This document shows positions 42,108 through 52,400 of a stretch of DNA of 64,000 nt, piece by piece; the first letter of the stretch is position 1; the number at the start of each line of letters is the position of its first letter. This stretch comes from Peptoniphilus genitalis (GTDB taxonomy: Bacteria > Bacillota > Clostridia > Tissierellales > Peptoniphilaceae). A program made the position numbers and the translations under genes. The notes beneath the pieces are model-generated. The model was not told the DNA's origin, searched no databases, and saw only the letters and a program-made list of their open reading frames with translations. The stretch lies in contig NZ_CP097885.1 of the NCBI RefSeq assembly GCF_023614525.1, forward strand, positions 1,610,501 to 1,674,500, in the 5' to 3' direction.

Positions 42108-43865
42108 ATGAAGAAACTAAATTTAAAAATTTTGAATTTTAAAAGTATAAAAGATACCTTTAAAAGGTTTCCCTTCACAATAACATCAGCAACACTTGCA
42201 AGCATATTTTTTATTATGGCTGCCTATGATGAATATGCAGAAGACTTTAACAACAAGATGATTTCCTATGGCTTGGTCTTTGCCTTTGCAATTTTTTTAT
42301 ATGCTTTTATAAAACTTTTTAACGAGGGACTTAGAAATTTTTATGACCTAAAAAACTTAAAAAATAATAATTTATTAAAAGTAATTTCCTATGTTATAAC
42401 TTTGCCTATACTCTATGAAATTTATGAGCTAGTTTATGATAAGGCGGGACCCCTATCAAACTATAATGACAATTTTGTATTTTTTACCTTGATTGCCTTC
42501 TTAGTTGTGGGAACTTCTTTTGTTGCAAAATTTAATTATCACAAAGACTATGTTGTCTATGTAGCAAAAATTTTAAGGGCATTTATAATTTCAAATATCT
42601 ACAGCTTCATAGTTTTTATAGGAATATCAAGTATAGTTTTTGCCTTGGACTCACTTTTTAAATTTGATTTTGGATCCTTAGTTTACTTGAGGATTGGAAT
42701 ATTTTCCTTTATCTTATTTAATGTAATAACTTTTTTCCAAGACTTTCCAAAGGTAAGGGATTCCTTTACAGACTACAAGTATCCAAAGCCCTTTAGAATT
42801 CTTTTGGTATATATAATCACACCTCTTGTGATTATTTACACTTTGATTCTACTGGCTTACTTTATAAAGATCCTAGCTCTTTGGCAAATTCCAAACAATT
42901 TAATAGTAAATCTTGTAATTTGGTTTGCAGCTTTTTCAGTAGTCTACTTGTTCTTCTTATCAAGAGTGGATTCCATTGGATTTATAAATAAATTAAAGAT
43001 AATTTTTCCAATAAGTTTATTCCCACTACTTGGCATGATGTTCTTTGCAATTTACTTAAGAATTAGTGAGTATGGACTAACTGAAAACAGGTACATCGTT
43101 ATTGCAGGAGGACTTTGGGTATTTTTATCTCTAATTTATTATATTTTTTATAGGGAAAATTCAAACATCACTGTACCGATTTTTCTTGCTGAAATAATTT
43201 TAATTACAGGCATTGGACCTGCATCAGCAACAAGCTTGAGTCTTAGGTCACAAAATGCAAGATTTGAAAAATTGTTAAAGGAAAATAACATGATTGCGGG
43301 AGAGGGAATAAGGTCTGATGTAAATATTGACAGCTCTGCAAAGAACCAAATAATTGATATAGTGTCCTACATGGATAAGCGAGATAGGATAGAAGACTTA
43401 AACTATCTTCCAAAGGACTTTAAACTCAGCGAAGAGAATTTTACAAAAGTTTTTGGTTTCTCTAATAAGGTTGAAAACCATTCCTATCTTGGATACTCTT
43501 ACACAGACAATATTGCGGAAAAGGGAGATCTTGGATTTAATATTGACATAGAAGGCTACAAAAATATGATTTTTGTCTATTCTCTTGATCACATTTCCAC
43601 TTGTGGAGATTACAAGTTTGAGAGAAAGAAGAAAGAAATAAATATTTATAAGAAGTTTAAGGGCGATTACGAGCTTCAAAAGACAATTGACCTTCTTGCT
43701 CTTAGGGATAAGTTAAAGACCCTAAAGAAGACTAAAGATGAAATAAAACTTGATGACCTAGCGATAGAGGACGATAACTTTAAAATTTATTTCACAAATA
43801 TTTATTTTGGAAATGAAGACAATATTGAGAATGCCTATGTTGAATTCTATCTCTTGACTAAGTAG
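42108..43865 (+). CDS. DUF4153-type multi-pass membrane protein
   Basis: About ten hydrophobic segments fill residues 20-375; the start RFPFTITSATLASIFFIMA resembles the DUF4153 family. The last 200 residues are outside the helices and may form a soluble domain. ATG 42108 follows GGGAGG and was chosen over a TTG 36 bases upstream that lies in the promoter region (TATATTAT at about 42082). Function is unknown. Confidence 0.7.
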   Translation: MKKLNLKILNFKSIKDTFKRFPFTITSATLASIFFIMAAYDEYAEDFNNKMISYGLVFAFAIFLYAFIKLFNEGLRNFYDLKNLKNNNLLKVISYVITLPILYEIYELVYDKAGPLSNYNDNFVFFTLIAFLVVGTSFVAKFNYHKDYVVYVAKILRAFIISNIYSFIVFIGISSIVFALDSLFKFDFGSLVYLRIGIFSFILFNVITFFQDFPKVRDSFTDYKYPKPFRILLVYIITPLVIIYTLILLAYFIKILALWQIPNNLIVNLVIWFAAFSVVYLFFLSRVDSIGFINKLKIIFPISLFPLLGMMFFAIYLRISEYGLTENRYIVIAGGLWVFLSLIYYIFYRENSNITVPIFLAEIILITGIGPASATSLSLRSQNARFEKLLKENNMIAGEGIRSDVNIDSSAKNQIIDIVSYMDKRDRIEDLNYLPKDFKLSEENFTKVFGFSNKVENHSYLGYSYTDNIAEKGDLGFNIDIEGYKNMIFVYSLDHISTCGDYKFERKKKEINIYKKFKGDYELQKTIDLLALRDKLKTLKKTKDEIKLDDLAIEDDNFKIYFTNIYFGNEDNIENAYVEFYLLTK

Positions 43866-43875
43866 GAGGGATAAG

Positions 43876-44430
43876 ATGTATTATATAAATTTTGAAAATG
43901 ATGTTTTTATTGATGAGAACATAGACCTTTCACACCTTAAGGACCTTGTAAGGATTTATTTAAATAGGTGCGATTCCTATCAAATTACAATCTTAAAAGA
44001 AGACAAGAAGTCAAAGAAAATTTTTGATGACTTTGCAGTTTATTCTGATGAGAATGGTTATGAATTTATCCTCCAAGGTATAGTAGACGATGACTTTAAA
44101 GATATGATTCTTAAAAATCTTATTGGCGATATGGCACTAAACTTTATGGGCCTAAGCCTCTATGATGATGGAATCCTAAAATTAGAAATCCTAAATTATG
44201 GAAGCGAAGTCTATATCTATGGCTTTGACGAAAAAACTGTTGTAGAATTTTCTGATGAGCTTGAAAAAGTTTATGGTATAAAGGAAGTCAATGTCTATAT
44301 AGATGAGGACAGCCAAGAAGAAAGTCACCACCATGATCATCATGACCACGACCACGATCATTCTTGTGGTTGCCATTCAGATGAAGATGACGACAAGTCA
44401 TGTGGCTGTGGTGGGTATTGTAACAATTAA
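43876..44430 (+). CDS. Unknown protein with His/Asp- and Cys-rich metal-binding tail
   Basis: Residues 1-145 form an acidic alpha-beta domain I do not recognise. The last 40 residues hold about nine His among Asp residues (HHHDHHDHDHDH), then CGC, an acidic stretch, and CGCGGYC. Such tails bind zinc, nickel or copper in chaperones and transporters. It is cytoplasmic (no signal or helix). It follows the DUF4153 gene by ten bases, suggesting one transcript, and ends at a strong terminator. Confidence 0.75.
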   Translation: MYYINFENDVFIDENIDLSHLKDLVRIYLNRCDSYQITILKEDKKSKKIFDDFAVYSDENGYEFILQGIVDDDFKDMILKNLIGDMALNFMGLSLYDDGILKLEILNYGSEVYIYGFDEKTVVEFSDELEKVYGIKEVNVYIDEDSQEESHHHDHHDHDHDHSCGCHSDEDDDKSCGCGGYCNN

Positions 44431-44445
44431 AAAGTTAAATAAAAA

Positions 44446-44484
44446 AAGAGTCTATCATGTGATGTGATAGGCTCTTATTTTTGT
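44446..44484. terminator. Convergent terminator before ppaC
   Basis: AAGAGTCTATCA and TGATAGGCTCTT pair with one wobble. A runs upstream and T-rich sequence downstream make it useful for both the + strand gene and ppaC. Confidence 0.88.
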
Positions 44485-44492
44485 ACATAGTT

Positions 44493-46127
44493 TTATGAGA
44501 GTTCTTCTGATATAGCAGAAGAAATTTTTGGAAGTAGTTGCTTCTTTCTTGAGAGGAGACCTTCTGATAAAAATTTATCTCCCACAAGCTCTTTTTCAAA
44601 TTTCCTTGCAATTGCTTCTTTAAAAGATCCTGCTAAGATGACTTCAGAGACTTCTTTGAAGATGTCAGTAATCATAAGGACAAAAGTTTCTGCATCAGAA
44701 GAAGCTACAAAGTTTTCCATGGCATCCTTGAGGTCCTTTTCTACAGAAGCTGTGGAGTCAAGGTCCATGGTAAAGATTTGGCAGACCCTAACATTAACCC
44801 CTTCAATAGAAAAATTTTTGACATCAGACTTTAAAAGTTCGTCAGGTTTTCTACCTTCAAGGCTTGTGCCTGCACGGAACATCTTCATGGCGAAGTCTTC
44901 TACATCTATAGCTGCAATTTTCTTCATCTTATTTAATACATACTTGTCAGTTTCTGTTGAAGTAGGTGACCTAAATAACAAAGTGTCGGATATAATTGCT
45001 GCGCAAAGAAGTCCGGCAACTTCACGAGATGGTTTGATTCCATTTTCAAAAAACATCTTTGACACAATAGTTGCAGTTGATCCCACAGGTTCATTTCTAA
45101 AATAAATTGGGGAAGATGTAGATACATTTGCCACCCTGTGGTGGTCCACAATTTGAATTATTTCTGCTGAGTCTATGTCGTCAATGGATTGGTTTCTCTC
45201 GTTGTGGTCCACTAGAATAATTTTTTTCTTTAAGTTTGAAATCAAGTGGTATCTTGAAATATTTCCTATAACCTTGCCCTTGTTGTCAAGAACTGGGTAA
45301 GACCTAAATCTTGATTGAGACATTTTTTCTCTAACGTCGTCAATTAAATCGTCCTTATGAAAGACAACTAAGTCATCCCTTGTCATCACGTAGGCAACAG
45401 GGACAGCTTGGGGCAAAAGTCTTGCAACCATAAAAGTTGAAAGGCCAGTTGAAATTACTGCAACATTATTTTCTTTAGCTAGCTCCATTAGTCTATCATC
45501 AAGCTTGCTAGAGATAGTTAGGATTAAAAGAGAAATCCCCTTTCTTATTACAGACTCTTGGTCTTTTACGTCGTCGCCAACAATTACAATGTCCCCTTCA
45601 CTTATGAGGTCTTGATTTTTTATAGCCTTGACAGCCATTTTACCTGATAGACTTCTTGGCTTTTCGGGAAGGTAGAGGACCTTTCCCCTAAGTACATCTA
45701 AAATATTTTCAAAGCTTGTGTTGGACCTACCGATGATGGAGTCGTCCCAAATTTCCATGTAAGTTGACGCTATGTTGGAAAGACTAACTATTCCAATTAA
45801 GTTGTCGTCGTCATCAACAACTGGTAGGGAGCTAATATTATTTTTTTGGATTAGATCCATAGCAGAAGCCATTGATAGGCTTGGATTTACACAGTAGGCT
45901 GCATCAATTTCTATGTCACGAACTTGTGGCTTTATAGAAGTCTTTAACCTTGGCTTTTGAACCTTAAAATAATCTAGGACAAATTCGGTTTCCTTATTCA
46001 AGTTTCCCAACCTAATTGCTTCAGCGTCTTGACCCATCTTGTTTTTTAATTCTGCAAGGGCTATGGCAGAACATATACTATCTGTATCTGGATTTTTGTG
46101 ACCAGTTATATAAATTTTATTCTTCAT
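44493..46127 (-). CDS. ppaC: Manganese-dependent inorganic pyrophosphatase with CBS and DRTGG domains
   Basis: Family II pyrophosphatase. The 544-residue chain has the DHH catalytic half split by regulatory domains: GHKNPDTDSICSA at the N-terminus, CBS (about 70-130), a DRTGG-like segment (about 130-245), CBS (about 245-305), then VDHHRV and the DHHA2 substrate motif SRKKQ near the C-terminus. In this subfamily adenine nucleotides bound to CBS tune activity, and the DRTGG insert is linked to diadenosine polyphosphate activation. It is on the - strand, monocistronic, with a strong GGAGG. Confidence 0.95.
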   Translation of the reverse strand: MKNKIYITGHKNPDTDSICSAIALAELKNKMGQDAEAIRLGNLNKETEFVLDYFKVQKPRLKTSIKPQVRDIEIDAAYCVNPSLSMASAMDLIQKNNISSLPVVDDDDNLIGIVSLSNIASTYMEIWDDSIIGRSNTSFENILDVLRGKVLYLPEKPRSLSGKMAVKAIKNQDLISEGDIVIVGDDVKDQESVIRKGISLLILTISSKLDDRLMELAKENNVAVISTGLSTFMVARLLPQAVPVAYVMTRDDLVVFHKDDLIDDVREKMSQSRFRSYPVLDNKGKVIGNISRYHLISNLKKKIILVDHNERNQSIDDIDSAEIIQIVDHHRVANVSTSSPIYFRNEPVGSTATIVSKMFFENGIKPSREVAGLLCAAIISDTLLFRSPTSTETDKYVLNKMKKIAAIDVEDFAMKMFRAGTSLEGRKPDELLKSDVKNFSIEGVNVRVCQIFTMDLDSTASVEKDLKDAMENFVASSDAETFVLMITDIFKEVSEVILAGSFKEAIARKFEKELVGDKFLSEGLLSRKKQLLPKISSAISEELS

Positions 46128-46149
46128 AAATCCTCCAAATTTCTAAGAC

Positions 46150-46204
46150 ATTATAACATAAAATGGCTTAAATCTTGTAATAATATGTGAATTTAGGATA
46201 TAAT
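46150..46204. promoter_or_regulatory. Divergent promoters of ppaC and the FAD oxidoreductase gene
   Basis: On the + strand TTGTAA (46175-46180) and TATAAT (46199-46204) are 18 bases apart. On the - strand the same six bases read TTACAA and lie 19 bases from TATAAT (46155-46150). The two genes may therefore share one -35 hexamer. Confidence 0.55.
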
Positions 46205-46218
46205 TTAGGGGTGATAAT

Positions 46219-47430
46219 ATGGATATAATTATAATTGGAGCAGGGGCAAGTGGAATTGTCACTGCCATAAATGCAAAAAATGAAAATAACAGGGTAATAC
46301 TCTTAGAGAAAAATGACAGAATTGGGAAGAAGCTATTGGCAACTGGCAATGGCAGGTGCAACTATACCAACATGAACTTGTCAGAAAAAAATTATTCTTC
46401 TCCTGATTTTGTTAAGAGAACTCTAGAGGACTTTAGCAATGAAGATTTAATAAATTATTTTAGGATTTTAGGACTTGAATCTACACTAGATGGTAACAGA
46501 GTCTATCCCATAAGCTTAAAGGCGAATTCTGTTTTAAATATTTTGATTTACTGGCTTGAGAAAAAGGGAATCGAAGTGAAAAACAAGAGCCAGGTTAAGG
46601 AAATCAAGAAAACCAAAAAGGGCTACGAAGTCATAACTAATGAAGAGACTTTAAGAGCTGATATAGTTGTAGCTGCCTTTGGTGGTAAGGCTATGCCAGC
46701 AAGTGGGTCTGATGGTGTAAGTTTTGAAATCCTAAAGAAGATGGGGATAAGGGTGACGGACTTAAAACCAGCCCTAACTCAATTAAAACTTGATTCAAAA
46801 TATTTAAAACACCTAAGTGGTACAAAGGTAATAGGTCGTGCAAGGCTCTTAAGGGATGAAAAAGTCATAGACGAGAGAGAGGGCGAAATTTTATTTACTA
46901 ATTACGGTATTAGTGGACCTCCAATCTTGGATATATCTGTCAACACTAAAGAAGGCGACGTCATTGAAGTGCCCTTGATTAATAACTTAAAGAAAGACAG
47001 CATTGACATGATCTACAACAGGTACTATATGTTCCCAGACTTTTCCCTTGAAGAATTTTTAATGGGAATTGTTGACAAGAAGTTCATCCACTATATTGTT
47101 GACTCACTAGGCATGGATAAGAACACAGCAATGAACATGATTTCCATGGGAGACTTCGAAAAAATAATTGGCCTTCTATTGAAATCTCGCTTTAAGGTCA
47201 CAGGTAACACTGGATTTAAAAATGCCCAAGTGACAAGAGGTGGAGTTTCTTTAGATGAAGTTAGTCCAGAAAATTATGAAGCAAAAAAATACAAGGACCT
47301 CTATATAATTGGTGAGGCTCTCGATATTGATGGAGACTGTGGAGGATATAACTTGCACTTTGCCTTTGGATGTGGCTATAGACTTGGAAAAATATTGAGG
47401 GAAAAAATTTACAAAAGTAATTTGCAATAG
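46219..47430 (+). CDS. BaiN/HI0933-family NAD(P)/FAD-dependent oxidoreductase
   Basis: The 403-residue flavoprotein has the dinucleotide motif GAGASGIVTAI at the N-terminus, GNGRCNYTN after it, and the C-terminal GGYNLHFAFGCGYRLG motif typical of the HI0933/YhiN/BaiN group. A proposed bile-acid role for BaiN does not extend to all members, so the substrate is open. The next gene follows after 72 bases. Confidence 0.88.
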   Translation: MDIIIIGAGASGIVTAINAKNENNRVILLEKNDRIGKKLLATGNGRCNYTNMNLSEKNYSSPDFVKRTLEDFSNEDLINYFRILGLESTLDGNRVYPISLKANSVLNILIYWLEKKGIEVKNKSQVKEIKKTKKGYEVITNEETLRADIVVAAFGGKAMPASGSDGVSFEILKKMGIRVTDLKPALTQLKLDSKYLKHLSGTKVIGRARLLRDEKVIDEREGEILFTNYGISGPPILDISVNTKEGDVIEVPLINNLKKDSIDMIYNRYYMFPDFSLEEFLMGIVDKKFIHYIVDSLGMDKNTAMNMISMGDFEKIIGLLLKSRFKVTGNTGFKNAQVTRGGVSLDEVSPENYEAKKYKDLYIIGEALDIDGDCGGYNLHFAFGCGYRLGKILREKIYKSNLQ

Positions 47431-47502
47431 AAGTAAAATCAGATTAAAATAATTTTTGTGATTAATTTTGAAATTATATCTTGCAATAAATTTGGAGGAA
47501 GA

Positions 47503-48780
47503 ATGTTTTATTTACAGAAAAAATTAAAGGAATTTGGGAATATTTCTGTTGGAATTGTTGGCTCAGGTATTATGGGAAGCTCGCTCTTCACTATACTTAG
47601 CCAAAATGAAAATTTTTATCCCATAGTGTTTTCCTCAAGAAATAAAAAGACACTAGAGTCTGCTATTGAAGCAGCAAATATAGATAAGGATGACCTTGCC
47701 TTTACAGATGACATGGAAGAGGCAAAGAAGCTCTTAAAGGAAAAGAAATACATTGGAACTACAAATAACTTAATCGCAGCATCTCTTGTGGACTGTCTAG
47801 TGGACTGTACTGGAGACACAGAAACTGGTACAAAGTTATCCCTTGTGGCTATAGAAAACAAGGTTGATATTGTCAGCCTCAATGTAGAAATGGATGCAAC
47901 AGTGGGACCTTACTTAAAAGTCTTGGCAGATGAAAAAGGAGTAGTCTATTCTGGGACTAAGGGAGATGAGCCAGGAGCCATTGTAGAAATTTATGAATTT
48001 GCTAAAAACTGTGGCTTTGAAGTCCTAGTCCTAGGCAAGGGGAAGAACAATGAATTAAATAATTATGCAACGCCAGATAGCTTAAGAGAAGCTGCAGAGA
48101 AAAAGGGAATCAACCCAAGGATGCTAACTTCCTTTGTCGATGGAACAAATACCATGATCGAACTCAATGCAGTTTGCAATGCCCTTGGCTTTGTGCCAGA
48201 TGTAAGAGGTTGTCACTTTGTTAATACTGAACCAAAAAACATTGCTGAAGACTTTAAACTAAAGGATGATGGGGGAATTTTAAATTCATACGGAGTTGTT
48301 GACTTTGCAACGGGAATTGCTCCAGGAGTCTTTGCAGTAGTAAGACCTAAGTCAGATATAATAGATATGGAAATGAAATATTTATCCATGGGTGAGGGTC
48401 CAAATTATACAATTTATAGGCCCTACCATCTAACAAGCATTGAGACAATTATTTCTATTATAAAGGCAGTTGTATTAAGAGATGAATCCATTGCTCCTCT
48501 TGGAAGGCCCTTTGCAGAAACAGTTTGTGTTGCAAAGAGAGACATTAAAAAGGGAGAAAAGTTTGACTCCATTGGTGGCGAAATGATTTTTGGAAGTCTT
48601 GAGACAAAAGAAGACCAAGAAAAAGGAAAGCATCTTCCAATAGGTATAGTAACAGAAGGAGCCTTTGCAAAAAGAGATATTAAAAAGGGAAGCCTTCTTA
48701 CTTATGACGATGTATCCTTAAATAATAATTCAGAAATAGTAAAGTTGCGAAAAATTCAAGATGACTATTTTAAATTCTAA
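47503..48780 (+). CDS. NAD(P)-binding homoserine-dehydrogenase-like protein with C-terminal SAF domain
   Basis: The N-terminal Rossmann fold (VGIVGSGIMGSSL at about residue 15) is followed by a catalytic-like domain with GTKGDEPGA and HFVNTEP, and a SAF domain at about 345-420 (FAETVCVAKRDIKKGEKFD; AKRDIKKGSLLTYDDV). The layout matches the group often misnamed 'FlgA' or homoserine dehydrogenase in sugar-acid pathways. Substrate is unknown. ATG 47503 follows GGAGG; a GTG 45 bases upstream has no ribosome site. Confidence 0.75.
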   Translation: MFYLQKKLKEFGNISVGIVGSGIMGSSLFTILSQNENFYPIVFSSRNKKTLESAIEAANIDKDDLAFTDDMEEAKKLLKEKKYIGTTNNLIAASLVDCLVDCTGDTETGTKLSLVAIENKVDIVSLNVEMDATVGPYLKVLADEKGVVYSGTKGDEPGAIVEIYEFAKNCGFEVLVLGKGKNNELNNYATPDSLREAAEKKGINPRMLTSFVDGTNTMIELNAVCNALGFVPDVRGCHFVNTEPKNIAEDFKLKDDGGILNSYGVVDFATGIAPGVFAVVRPKSDIIDMEMKYLSMGEGPNYTIYRPYHLTSIETIISIIKAVVLRDESIAPLGRPFAETVCVAKRDIKKGEKFDSIGGEMIFGSLETKEDQEKGKHLPIGIVTEGAFAKRDIKKGSLLTYDDVSLNNNSEIVKLRKIQDDYFKF

Positions 48781-48790
48781 ACTTTGATGG

Positions 48791-48796
48791 TATAAT
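48791..48796 (+). promoter_or_regulatory. Probable -10 element of the Rrf2 gene
   Basis: TATAAT at 48791-48796 lies 19 bases before the ATG; TAGGTGATG serves as ribosome site. No clear -35 is present. Confidence 0.5.
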
Positions 48797-48815
48797 ATCC
48801 TAAATAGGTGATGAT

Positions 48816-49226
48816 ATGAGAATAACACAAGAGACAGACTATGCTTTTCGCATTGTAAGTTATCTAGCAGCAAATGAGGGAAAGGTTGTTGGAGCGCCAC
48901 AAATAGCTGAGAGCGAAGGTGTTACAAAAAGATTTACCCTAAGAATACTTAGAAAATTAAATTTGGCTGGCATTACAGATGCGAAGAGAGGATCTAAAGG
49001 CGGATATTTTTTAAAGAAGGCTAAGGAAGAAATCACTATGTATGATATACTTGTAGCTGTAGATGGTCCTATTGTAATCAATAGGTGCTTACAAAAAGAA
49101 GACTCATTTTGCAGTAAGCATCCTGATGAGGATAGAAGAAGTTGTAAATTCCACCTTGCCCTTGCAGGTATGCAATCAAATATTATTAAGATGTTTAAGA
49201 GTCAAACAATTGACAAATTTATATAA
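48816..49226 (+). CDS. Rrf2-family transcriptional regulator with three cysteines
   Basis: The 136-residue protein has the Rrf2 winged helix (MRITQETDYAFRIVSYLA; VTKRFTLRILRKLNLAGI; GSKGGYFL) and, at about residues 90-112, Cys residues spaced C-x8-C-x10-C before the dimer helix. IscR, NsrR and RsrR bind Fe-S clusters through cysteines in this place. It may sense iron-sulfur status, nitric oxide or redox state. No isc or suf genes are adjacent; the next transcript is the T-box/ileS. Confidence 0.88.
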   Translation: MRITQETDYAFRIVSYLAANEGKVVGAPQIAESEGVTKRFTLRILRKLNLAGITDAKRGSKGGYFLKKAKEEITMYDILVAVDGPIVINRCLQKEDSFCSKHPDEDRRSCKFHLALAGMQSNIIKMFKSQTIDKFI

Positions 49227-49229
49227 GCT

Positions 49230-49432
49230 GTGAAGAGGACGGTAATTTTTAGAAAGTAAGAGAACAGTTGGTTGGTGCAAAACTGCCTTTCAAAATTTTA
49301 CAGATCACCTCGGAGCTCAAGAGTCAAAAGCTCTTGCGTAATTTTGCGTTAAGATATTAAGTGATAGTTTCCTATAATTAGGGTGGTACCGCGGTTAGTT
49401 CGTCCCTTCTCTTTTGAGAGGGGACTTTTTTT
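49230..49432 (+). promoter_or_regulatory. T-box riboswitch (isoleucine specifier ATC)
   Basis: The leader has stem I closed by GAGG/CCTC with the specifier codon ATC at 49304-49306, the distal AGAGAA and GGTTGGTGC segments, and the conserved T-box AGGGTGGTACCGCG (about 49379-49392). Uncharged tRNA-Ile would pair with ATC and the T-box, favouring the antiterminator and ileS expression. It ends in the terminator at 49402-49432. Confidence 0.97.
49402..49432 (+). terminator. T-box terminator
   Basis: GTCCCTTCTC and GAGAGGGGAC form the stem, followed by a T run. Its 5' arm overlaps the antiterminator. Confidence 0.93.
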
Positions 49433-49464
49433 ATACAAAAAATATGGAAGAAAAGGAGATTTAG

Positions 49465-52400
49465 ATGAAAGTATTTAAAGAATTATCTAAAGACAGTGTA
49501 AGTGAAAGGGAAGAACAAGTCTCAAAATTTTGGGACGAAATAGATCTTCTACACAAATCTGTGGAATCGAGAAAAGATGGAGAAAATTATATATTCTATG
49601 AAGGACCTCCAACTGCTAATGGAAAGCCAGGCATTCACCATGTCATGGCGAGAACTCTTAAGGATTTAACTTGTAGATACCATACAATGCTTGGTTATCA
49701 AGTTAAGAGAAAAGCAGGCTGGGATACACATGGTCTTCCTGTAGAAATTGAAGTAGAAAAAAGATTAGATCTTCACAACAAACAAGACATAGAGTCCTAT
49801 GGAGTTGAAGCCTTTAACAAAAAATGTAAGGAATCTGTTTTTGAATATGAAAAAGAATGGAGAACTCTTACAAGAAGAATGGGTTACTTAATTGACTTAG
49901 ACCACCCATATATCACTCTTCAAAATTCTTATATTGAATCAGTTTGGCACATTCTAGACAAGATGTTTAAGGACGGCCTAATTTATGAAGGTCACAAAAT
50001 TGTTCCTTACTGCCCAAGATGTGGTACTGGTCTTGCATCTCACGAAGTTGCTCAAGGTTATGAAGAAATAAAAACTACAACAGCAACTTGTAGATTTAAA
50101 TTAAAAGACAAGGAGAATGAATACTTCTTAGCATGGACAACTACACCATGGACACTTCCATCTAACGTTGCCTTAGCTGTTAACCCAAAAGTTGAATACG
50201 TTAAGGTTAAGCATGCTGACGGACATATTTACTATGTAGCTAAATCTCTTGCTAAACAAGTCTTTAAGGATGACGAATATGAAGTCTTAGAAGAAATGCT
50301 TGGTAAGGATCTTGAATACACAGAATATGAACAACTCCTTAAATTCCTTGAACCAGATAAAAAAGCTTTTTATGTAATCTGTGCTGATTATGTAACAACT
50401 GAAGATGGTACTGGTATAGTTCATATTGCTCCTGCCTTTGGTGAAGATGACTATCAAACTGCAAGGGGATATGACCTTCCAATGTTAAAACCAGTTGATG
50501 ATGATGGTAAGTTTACAGACACACCTTGGAAGGGTCAATTTGTAATTGATGCTGACCACGATGTTCTTCATTACCTAATGGACCACGATCTTTTATTTGC
50601 AAAACAAAAGATGCTTCACAACTATCCACATTGCTGGAGATGTCATACTCCACTTATTTACTACGCACACCCATCATGGTATATAGAAGTAACTAAGTTT
50701 AAGGACAAGTTAATAGAAAACAACAATGGAGTAAACTGGTTCCCAGACTTCGTTGGAGAAAAGAGATTTGGAAACTGGCTAGAAAACTTAAATGACTGGG
50801 CAATATCTAGATCAAGATATTGGGGTACTCCACTTCCAATTTGGAGATGTGAATGTGGCCACACAGAATCTGTTGGCTCAATAGAAGATTTGAGAAATAA
50901 GGCAATAGAAGATGTAGCAGAAGATGTTGAACTTCACAGACCTTATGTTGATGATATCCACATTAAATGTCCTAAGTGTGGCAAGCCAATGACTAGGGAA
51001 GCAGACGTAATTGACGTTTGGTTTGACTCAGGTGCTATGCCTTTTGCTCAATGGCACTATCCATTTGAAAACAAAGATAACTTTGACGAACTTTTCCCAG
51101 CAGACTTTATATGTGAAGGAATTGACCAAACAAGAGGTTGGTTCTACTCACTAATTGCAATATCAACTTATATGACAGGCAAGAGCCCTTACAAGAATGT
51201 ACTTGTTAATGACCTTATCCTTGATAAGGAAGGAAAGAAGATGTCAAAATCTCGTGGCAATACAGTTGCACCTTTTGAACTCTTTGACAAGTACGGGGCT
51301 GACGTTGTTAGGTGGTACCTACTTTATGTATCTCCACCATGGACTCCAACAAAGTTCGATGAAGATGGACTACGCGAGATTGAATCAAAATTCTTTAGAT
51401 CTTTAAGAAACACTTACAACTTCTTCAGTCTATATGCAAACACAGACAAGATTGACCCAAGAGAAGTTAAGGTTTCCTATGACGACTTAGAAGAAATAGA
51501 TAAGTGGTTATTGTCTAAGTACCACAGACTTGTTAAAAATGTAAGAGAAGACATGGAAGCATTTGAACTTACAAAAGTTGTAAGAGAAATCCAAGACTTC
51601 GTTATCGAGGATGTTTCCAACTGGTACATCAGAAGAAACAGAAGAAGATTCTGGAAGACTGACAAGGACAACACTAAGATTGCCGTTTACAAGACAACTT
51701 ATGAAGTTCTACTTGGTGTGACAAAATTAATTGCACCAATGGTTCCATTCCTATCAGAAGAATTATTTAAGTCACTTACTGATGAAGAATCAGTTCACTT
51801 AGCTGACTATCCAACTTATGATGAAAACATGATTAACGACAAGGTTGAAGAAAAGATGGACCTTGTAAGAGATCTTGTAACTCTAGGAAGAGCTTCAAGA
51901 GAAGAAGCAAAGATAAAGGTTAGACAACCACTTTCTAAAGTTATCATCGATGGAAAGTACAAGGAAATCATTGGCGACTTAACAGAACTTATCAAGGAAG
52001 AACTTAACGTTAAGGAAGTTCAATTTGAACATGACCTTTCAGAATATATGGAATTTGAACTTAAACCAAACTTTAAAGTTTGTGGTAGCATCTTAGGTTC
52101 AAAGGTTAAGGACTTTGGCAAGGCTCTTAGAGAAGCCAATGCAAAAGACCTACTAGCTAAGCTTGAAGAAGGTAAAGTTACTCTTGAACTTGCTGGCGAA
52201 GATACAGAAATTGAAAGAGACTTTGTTGAAGTTAAAATTTCTGCAAAAGAAGGCTTCGACGTAATAATGGAAAACAACCTCTTCGTAATCCTAGACACAG
52301 AACTTAACGAAGAACTTCTAAATGAAGGTTATGTAAGAGAATTTGTATCAAAGATTCAGCAACTAAGAAAGAAAAAAGACTTAGATATTCTTGACAACAT

